Shown: positions 7,716 to 11,827 of the stretch, piece by piece
Layout of the letters: each line of letters starts with the position of its first letter
Position numbering within the stretch: the stretch's first letter is position 1
Assembly: GCA_016927175.1 (NCBI GenBank)
Contig: JAFGNC010000532.1
Location: 1 to 11,827, forward strand
Reading direction: 5' to 3'
Origin: Gammaproteobacteria bacterium
Lineage (GTDB): Bacteria; Pseudomonadota; Gammaproteobacteria; Steroidobacterales; Rariloculaceae
DNA: 11,827 nt
The notes under the pieces: generated by a model
What the model was told of the DNA's origin: nothing
Seen by the model: the letters and a program-made list of their open reading frames with translations, nothing else
Databases searched by the model: none
Made by a program: the position numbers and the translations under genes

Positions 7716-8414
7716 TCACATCGACAGCAGGAAGCCCGCGACGACGATGGCCAGCAGAGGCGCCGCCACGATCAGCGCGGAGACGGCGAAATCCTTTCCG
7801 GTCCATTGCCGATAGCCGACGATCATCAGCGCCAGCGCCCAGATCGACGTCGGGTCGCCGTAGGTCAGCAGCGTCGCGGCAAAACCGGTCCCGGTCACGT
7901 CGAGCCCGAGCAGGTTTCTGAGCGCGAGCGGATTCAGCTCCTCGGCCGGCAGGTAGGTCGCGTCACGGAGGGCGAGGTTCACGAGCGCGGCGATCGAAGA
8001 CAGCACGACCGGCAGCGACGCCCACGATACCAGCGAGAACCACTGCGAGAACCGGAGACCGTCGTTCGTGAACATCGACACGAACGTCAGATACATGGCC
8101 ATCAACAGCATCAGCACGATGACGATCAGCCCGGTCGCGATCGCCGACGTCGCCGCCAGCACGCCGCGCGGCGCCTGCGACATCTGCTCGATCATCTGCT
8201 CGCGCTGATCGGCCGGAATGTCCGCACTCGACATCTCGAGGCTGCGCTCCATCAGCCACGGTATGTCGACGACGCTGTAGTACCACAGGATCACGGCACA
8301 ACTCGCGAGGACGAGCGCCGCGACCGGCAGCAGGAACGTCGGCTTCTCCCGCAGCTCGCGAAAGGCCTCCGAAGGAGAAGTGAATATGTTGATTATTTTA
8401 TTCATCGTCATCAC
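7716..8414 (-). CDS. YIP1-family integral membrane protein
   Basis: This 232-residue multi-helix membrane protein resembles the bacterial YIP1 domain family. The N terminus, NIFTSPSEAFRELREKPTFLLP (within 9-30), is the typical amphipathic lead-in. Hydrophobic segments follow at about 27-46, 86-112, 123-147, 171-190 and 210-230. The loop at 49-84 is polar and Met/Gln-rich. The biochemical role of bacterial YIP1 proteins is not established. It heads the MacAB-like operon, 13 bases before the adaptor, so a role in assembling or serving that exporter is an inference. Three close starts are possible (GTG 8414, ATG 8411, ATG 8405). None has a clear Shine-Dalgarno, and ATG 8405 (MNKIINIF) fits the family start best. 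Confidence 0.82.
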   Translation of the reverse strand: MMTMNKIINIFTSPSEAFRELREKPTFLLPVAALVLASCAVILWYYSVVDIPWLMERSLEMSSADIPADQREQMIEQMSQAPRGVLAATSAIATGLIVIVLMLLMAMYLTFVSMFTNDGLRFSQWFSLVSWASLPVVLSSIAALVNLALRDATYLPAEELNPLALRNLLGLDVTGTGFAATLLTYGDPTSIWALALMIVGYRQWTGKDFAVSALIVAAPLLAIVVAGFLLSM

Positions 8415-8553
8415 GCAGGCGCCGGTGGCGCATTGTGCCGCAAATACGGGACGTTTTCAGTTACCGGACTTGTAGCCCATGCAGTTTCCGTCTACGAGCA
8501 CGAAGAGAGCGCGGGTGAAGCTGACCTCTCGAGTAGCGCGTGAAGCCGAGCTC
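8415..8553. other. Intergenic region with a possible promoter for the exporter operon
   Basis: These 139 bases lie between the small membrane-protein gene and the YIP1-family gene. On the minus strand CTGAAA (8460-8455) and CACAAT (8437-8432), separated by 17 bases, are a mediocre sigma-70 match (four of six each). They would start transcription about 15 bases before the YIP1 gene. A 16-base imperfect direct repeat beginning GTGAAGC occurs at 8515 and 8540 (14 of 16 identical). I see no small gene. Read-through from the DUF2089 gene is equally possible. Confidence 0.35.
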
Positions 8554-8877
8554 TCACAGGTCCCGTGCGGCGATCTTTCTGAGCTCCGCTTCCTGATAGG
8601 CGTTTCTCAACGTCCGGTAAAACCCCGCGAATATCACCGTGATCACGACCCCGCTGACGGCGAGAGGCCGCACGACGAAGCCGGGCTGCCCGACCCACCA
8701 CGCGACGATCGCGGCGCAAAGGCTCAGCACGCCGAAGCCGATCAGGGCCGCCCATACGCCGAGGACGAGTTTGCGCCGCCGGCCGCGGACGGCGTAGGGT
8801 CCGAGCAGCGAGAACAGGGACAGAAAAGCGAGGTAGGCGAACGCGCGTGAAGACTCTTCCGAGAACCAGCTATCCAT
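8554..8877 (-). CDS. Small membrane protein coupled to the DUF2089 gene
   Basis: This 107-residue protein has three likely helices (about 13-30, 36-60 and 68-87). A basic loop (RGRRRK, 31-36) follows the first helix, WWVGQPG (60-66) lies between the second and third, and a charged C-terminal tail (about 88-107, with RTLRNAYQEAELRK) may be helical. I do not recognise a named family. ATG 8877 is very well supported: GGAGG lies five bases upstream inside the end of the DUF2089 frame, and the two genes overlap by 8 bp. This tight pairing suggests a membrane partner, sensor or antagonist for the DUF2089 protein, by analogy with HTH/membrane regulator pairs; that is inference. Its stop is 139 bases before the YIP1-family gene on the same strand. 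Confidence 0.8.
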   Translation of the reverse strand: MDSWFSEESSRAFAYLAFLSLFSLLGPYAVRGRRRKLVLGVWAALIGFGVLSLCAAIVAWWVGQPGFVVRPLAVSGVVITVIFAGFYRTLRNAYQEAELRKIAARDL

Positions 8878-9193
8878 GGCGACCTCCGTCGCAGGCGTCG
8901 GCGTGAAGTTTCAGCAGCTCCCTCGCGATCTTCGGCGAGAGATCGCCCGACGCGACGAGCAACCGGATTTTCGCCTGGAAGGCATCGTCGGCTTCGGCCG
9001 TGTCGAGCGTCTTCACGCGCTCGATCAGCCGATCGAGGCGCAGGCGGATCGTCGGATAGGACACGCCGTAGCCCTGCGCGAGCTCCTTCAGCGAACCGGA
9101 CGCGAGGATCAGGCGCTTGATGAACTGACGGTCCTCCTCGTCGAGATGCAGGAACCACGATGGGATCGGCTCGGCACTCATGGCGCGCAGCAT
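8870..9193 (-). CDS. DUF2089-family helix-turn-helix protein
   Basis: This 107-residue cytoplasmic protein resembles the DUF2089 family. The segment LDEEDRQFIKRLILASGSLK (17-36) is the family lead. ELAQGYGVSYPTIRLRLDRL (37-56) is a helix-turn-helix whose recognition helix would be SYPTIRLRLDRLI. Residues 70-98 add a second helical part (KIRLLVASGDLSPKIARELLKL). DNA binding and transcriptional control are inferred from the helix-turn-helix. Start: ATG 9193 would follow a TATAAA -10 box so closely that the message would be almost leaderless. ATG 9181 (MSAEPIPSWF) is the alternative and gives a more typical N terminus; neither has a Shine-Dalgarno. It overlaps the small membrane-protein gene by 8 bp and is divergent from the NatAB-like exporter. 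Confidence 0.85.
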   Translation of the reverse strand: MLRAMSAEPIPSWFLHLDEEDRQFIKRLILASGSLKELAQGYGVSYPTIRLRLDRLIERVKTLDTAEADDAFQAKIRLLVASGDLSPKIARELLKLHADACDGGRHG

Positions 9194-9222
9194 AGACTTG
9201 AATTTTTATAAAGACAAGTTTA
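9193..9222. promoter_or_regulatory. Inverted repeat in the divergent intergenic region, candidate operator
   Basis: TAGACTTG (9193-9200) and CAAGTTTA (9215-9222) are 8-base arms with one mismatch, separated by a 14-base AT-rich centre. The element overlaps the start of the DUF2089 gene, the -10 box proposed for it, and both boxes of the plus-strand promoter. It is a natural site for the helix-turn-helix protein encoded next to it. Binding is inferred. Confidence 0.4.
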
Positions 9223-9226
9223 ACTT
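9198..9226 (+). promoter_or_regulatory. Candidate promoter of the NatAB-like exporter
   Basis: TTGAAT (9198-9203) and TAACTT (9221-9226) are separated by 17 bases, a moderate sigma-70 match. Transcription would start near 9233, about 42 bases before the ATG at 9275. This is one of the few AT-rich stretches in the window. Confidence 0.4.
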
Positions 9227-9233
9227 TCCTAAA
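9205..9233 (-). promoter_or_regulatory. Candidate promoter of the DUF2089 gene
   Basis: On the minus strand TTTAGG (9233-9228) and TATAAA (9210-9205) are separated by 17 bases. The -10 is good and the -35 poor. Transcription would start near 9198, five bases before ATG 9193 or 17 before ATG 9181. It overlaps the plus-strand promoter, so the two could be controlled together. Confidence 0.38.
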
Positions 9234-9274
9234 CCCTCAGACCCGATACCGGGCTCGAACCGAAAGGCTCCGGC

Positions 9275-10297
9275 ATGTCCCACACCCCTGCCCCGACAGC
9301 GGACACGGCCATCTCGCTGGCCGGCATCACGAAGACCTTCGGCCCGATGACGGCCGTGGACGCCATGGACCTCGCCGTGCCGCGCGGTGCGCTTTACGGC
9401 TTCATCGGCCCGAACGGCGCCGGCAAGACCACGACCATCCGGATGATCATGTCCATCCTGTTCCCGGACAGCGGCGAGCTGCACGTGCTGGGCCGGCGCT
9501 CGGCTCTCGACGCGAAGGACCGCATCGGCTATCTGCCGGAAGAGCGCGGCGTGTACCGAAAGATGCGCGTCGGCGACTTCCTCGCCTTCGTCGCGCGGCT
9601 CAAGGGCCTGCGCGGCCCCGGCGTCCCGAAGCGGGTGCGGCAGGGGCTCGAGCGCGTCGGGCTCGGCGGCGTCGAGCGCAAGCGCTGCGAGGAGCTGTCG
9701 AAGGGCATGCTGCAGAAGGCGCAGTTCGTCGCGTCGATCCTGCACGAGCCCGATCTGATCATTCTCGACGAGCCGTTCAGCGGGCTCGATCCCGTCAGCA
9801 TGCGCCTGCTGAAGGAGCAGATCGCGGCGGAGCATCGCCGCGGCGCCACGGTGCTGTTCTCGACGCACGTGATGCCGCAGGCCGAGGAAATGTGCGATCA
9901 CGTGATCATGGTGCACCGCGGCCGCAAAGTGCTCGACGCGAGCGTCGACGCGATCCGCCGCCGCTTCGACACGCGCACGATCCAGCTCGAGCCGCTCGAT
10001 GCGGACGCCGACGTCTCGGGGCTCACGGCGCTCGCCGGCATCGAGCGCGTGGAGCGCGCGGAGCGCGGCTACGACATCGCGTTGACGGAGGACACGGAGC
10101 CGGCCGACGCGATGCGGCGAATCGTCCAGCAGATTGCGCCGGCGCGCATCGAGCTGTCCCGTCCGCGGCTCGAGGACGTCTTCATAGAGATCGTGACGGC
10201 GGACGCCGAATCGCGGGCCGCGCCGGACCGGGTGCGAACCGGTGCGGCGCTGCGGGACGCGATCACCGGAGCGTCCGCCGGGGAGGCCGCATCATGA
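9275..10297 (+). CDS. ABC-2 type exporter ATP-binding protein (NatA-like)
   Basis: This 340-residue ATPase would power the downstream ABC-2 permease. Walker A is GPNGAGKT (45-52), the ABC signature is the variant LSKGM (141-145), Walker B is LIILDEP (161-167) with GLD at 170-172, and the switch His is H198. The Q-loop region reads IGYLPEERGVYRKM (84-97), with Glu where most ABC ATPases have Gln. This wording is characteristic of the NatA/YhaQ-like subgroup (COG4152). About 100 residues after the nucleotide-binding domain form the C-terminal extension (DUF4162-type) common in that subgroup. ATG 9275 has AAAGG seven bases upstream. The end overlaps the permease by 4 bp (ATGA). NatA is known for Na+ extrusion in Bacillus; the substrate here is unknown. 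Confidence 0.92.
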   Translation: MSHTPAPTADTAISLAGITKTFGPMTAVDAMDLAVPRGALYGFIGPNGAGKTTTIRMIMSILFPDSGELHVLGRRSALDAKDRIGYLPEERGVYRKMRVGDFLAFVARLKGLRGPGVPKRVRQGLERVGLGGVERKRCEELSKGMLQKAQFVASILHEPDLIILDEPFSGLDPVSMRLLKEQIAAEHRRGATVLFSTHVMPQAEEMCDHVIMVHRGRKVLDASVDAIRRRFDTRTIQLEPLDADADVSGLTALAGIERVERAERGYDIALTEDTEPADAMRRIVQQIAPARIELSRPRLEDVFIEIVTADAESRAAPDRVRTGAALRDAITGASAGEAAS

Positions 10298-11658
10298 GCA
10301 AGGTGCTGCAGGTCGCGTGGCGGGAGTTCTTCGCGACCGTCTCCTCGCGAGCGTTCATCGTCGGCCTGCTGCTGCTTCCGGCCATGGGCGCGCTGATGGC
10401 GCTGATCATTCCGCGGGCCTTCGACTTCGACGACTTCGACGTCAGCGGAGAGGTCGCGATCGTCGACACGGACGGGCGCGTCGCCGCGGCGCTGCGCGAG
10501 GCGCTCGACCCCGATAGCCTCGCCGCCCGGCGCCGCGCGGACACGGAGCGCGTGCTCGAGAACATGCCGGCCGGCGTGCGCGCGGCCGGCGGCGCGGCGG
10601 TCGAGAATGCCGCGGGCCCGCTGCCGGACCTTCGCGTCGTCGAGCGTCCGGCGGATGCGGACATCGAGCGGGAGAAAGCCGCGCTGTATGCCGCGGGCGA
10701 CCCCGGCGCATTGCGCCGGCTCGCGCTCGTCGTCGTGCACGAGGACGCCGTCGAGCCCGCGGACGGCGGCACCGACTACGGCGCCTACGATCTTTATGTG
10801 CCGCAGAATCTCGACGACCGCGCCGAAGGTGAAATCCGGCGCGCGCTGCGCGAGGCGATCGTCGCGGAGCGGATTCGCGCCTCGGGCCTCGAGCCCGGGG
10901 CGATCCGGGCGATGGTCGACGTGCCGCGCGTGCGCTCCATCACCGTCAGCAGCGACGAGGAGCGCCGCTCGATCGGGGGTCTGAACATCATGCTTCCGGC
11001 GGCTTTCGGCGCGCTGCTTTTCATCGGCGTGCTGACGGGCGGCCAGGCGCTGCTGACGTCGACGGTCGAGGAGAAATCGAGCCGCGTCATCGAAGTGCTG
11101 CTGTCGGCGGTGTCGCCGATGCAGCTGATGGCGGGCAAGCTGCTCGGGCAGATGGCCGTCAGCGCGCTGGCGCTCGGCCTTTACATCGCGATGGGCATCG
11201 CGCTGCTGATCGGCTTCGCCGTCGCCGGCCTCGTCGATTTTTCGCTGTTCTTCTACCTCGTCGTTTTTTTCGTGATCACTTACCTCGTGATCGGCTCGCT
11301 GATGATGGCGGCGGGCTCGGCCGTCAACGAGATGCGCGAGGCGCAGTCGCTGACGATGCCGATCACGATGATGCTGATCGTGCCGTGGATCATGTGGATG
11401 CCGATCTCGCGCAGCCCCGACTCCGCGTTCAGCGTCGCGATGAGCTTCCTGCCGCCGATCAATTCGATCGCGATGCTGCTGCGCATGACCTCATCGTCGC
11501 CGCCGCCGGCGTGGCAGGTGTGGCTGTCGATCGCGGTCGGCGTCGCGTCGGTGTTCGCGGCGCTGTGGTTCGCGGCGAAAGTCTTCCGCGTCGGCCTGCT
11601 GATGTACGGCAAGCCGCCGAACTTCCGCACGCTGATCCGCTGGGCGCGCGAGGCGTAG
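10294..11658 (+). CDS. ABC-2 type exporter permease (NatB-like)
   Basis: This 454-residue inner-membrane permease has a first helix at about 19-39, a large extracytoplasmic domain (40-228), then about five helices (228-250, 282-310, 315-340, 352-370, 405-428), the ABC2_membrane_3 layout. STVEEKSSRVIEVLLSAVSP (256-275), followed by LMAGKLLGQ, is the conserved coupling block of NatB-like permeases. The frame stays open far upstream, but ATG 10294 is the real start: GGGGAGG ends seven bases before it, it forms an ATGA overlap with the ATPase stop, and the protein then begins MSKVLQVAWREF as expected. The stretch before it in this frame is Arg-rich shadow of the ATPase gene. The substrate is unknown; the family includes sodium and antibiotic exporters. 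Confidence 0.92.
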   Translation: MSKVLQVAWREFFATVSSRAFIVGLLLLPAMGALMALIIPRAFDFDDFDVSGEVAIVDTDGRVAAALREALDPDSLAARRRADTERVLENMPAGVRAAGGAAVENAAGPLPDLRVVERPADADIEREKAALYAAGDPGALRRLALVVVHEDAVEPADGGTDYGAYDLYVPQNLDDRAEGEIRRALREAIVAERIRASGLEPGAIRAMVDVPRVRSITVSSDEERRSIGGLNIMLPAAFGALLFIGVLTGGQALLTSTVEEKSSRVIEVLLSAVSPMQLMAGKLLGQMAVSALALGLYIAMGIALLIGFAVAGLVDFSLFFYLVVFFVITYLVIGSLMMAAGSAVNEMREAQSLTMPITMMLIVPWIMWMPISRSPDSAFSVAMSFLPPINSIAMLLRMTSSSPPPAWQVWLSIAVGVASVFAALWFAAKVFRVGLLMYGKPPNFRTLIRWAREA

Positions 11659-11803
11659 CGGCCGCGCCGCCCCGCGCGCACCGACCCTGTGCCGAGCCCG
11701 CCGAGCCCGCGCCGACCCTGCGCCGACCCTACACCGACCCCACGCCGAGCCCGCTGAGCCCGCGCCGGCCCTGCGCCGACCCTGCGCCGACGCCCCTCCC
11801 GCC
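11659..11803. repeat. Degenerate GC-rich tandem repeats after the permease gene
   Basis: After the permease stop the sequence is built of 11-12 base units such as GCGCCGACCCT and GCCGAGCCCGC. A longer 53-base module starts at 11691 and is repeated imperfectly at 11744. Reading frames through it give Pro/Arg/Ala repeats and no recognisable protein. I see no convincing terminator hairpin with a T-run. Confidence 0.75.
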
Positions 11804-11827
11804 ATGAATTTCGCAGCCGGTGTAATA
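11804..11827. other. Right-edge remnant, nothing clearly coding
   Basis: An ATG at 11804 opens a plus-strand frame of eight codons (MNFAAGVI) to the edge, but there is no ribosome binding site and too little sequence to call a gene. Confidence 0.2.

Noticed and set aside
9892..10293. Upstream part of the permease frame as an N-terminal extension
   Set aside because: Arg-rich shadow of the ATPase gene; the strong ribosome binding site and ATGA overlap place the start at 10294.

Overview
The window is GC-rich and densely packed with tightly spaced bacterial genes. Gene content (MacAB-like exporter, DASS carrier, gluconokinase, REP-like palindromes, a candidate sigma-54 promoter) suggests a proteobacterium, probably a gammaproteobacterium. 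No rRNA or other phylogenetic marker is present, so this placement is an inference.

Layout from left to right. (1) Positions 1-264, minus strand: the start of a secreted Gln/Ser-repeat protein that runs off the left edge. It has a strong RBS, a hairpin in its leader and a good sigma-54-type -24/-12 promoter match. A nine-copy hexamer tandem lies just upstream. (2) Positions 327-2095, minus strand: a translationally coupled pair, a geranylgeranyl-reductase-family flavoprotein followed by a cis-prenyltransferase (UppS family), which together suggest a partly saturated polyprenyl lipid. (3) Positions 2196-4238, minus strand: gluconokinase downstream of a DASS/SLC13 carboxylate or sulfate transporter. 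(4) Positions 4319-4452: four REP-like palindromes, two in each orientation, on a 28-bp grid. (5) Positions 4490-8414, minus strand: a four-gene unit of YIP1-family membrane protein, HlyD/MacA-type adaptor, MacB-type ATPase and MacB-type permease. (6) Positions 8554-9193, minus strand: a DUF2089 helix-turn-helix protein overlapping a small membrane protein. (7) Positions 9275-11658, plus strand, divergent from (6): a NatA/NatB-like ABC-2 exporter (ATPase and permease, 4-bp overlap). (8) Positions 11659-11803: GC-rich degenerate tandem repeats after the permease stop, with nothing clearly coding up to the edge.

The right half reads as an envelope-transport island. The small DUF2089 regulator sits between two ABC exporters, and an inverted repeat in the divergent intergenic region overlaps candidate promoters on both strands. 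I infer, but cannot show, that the DUF2089 protein controls one or both transporters. The left half offers the least familiar biology: the coupled prenyltransferase/reductase pair and the secreted low-complexity protein with its candidate sigma-54 control region.
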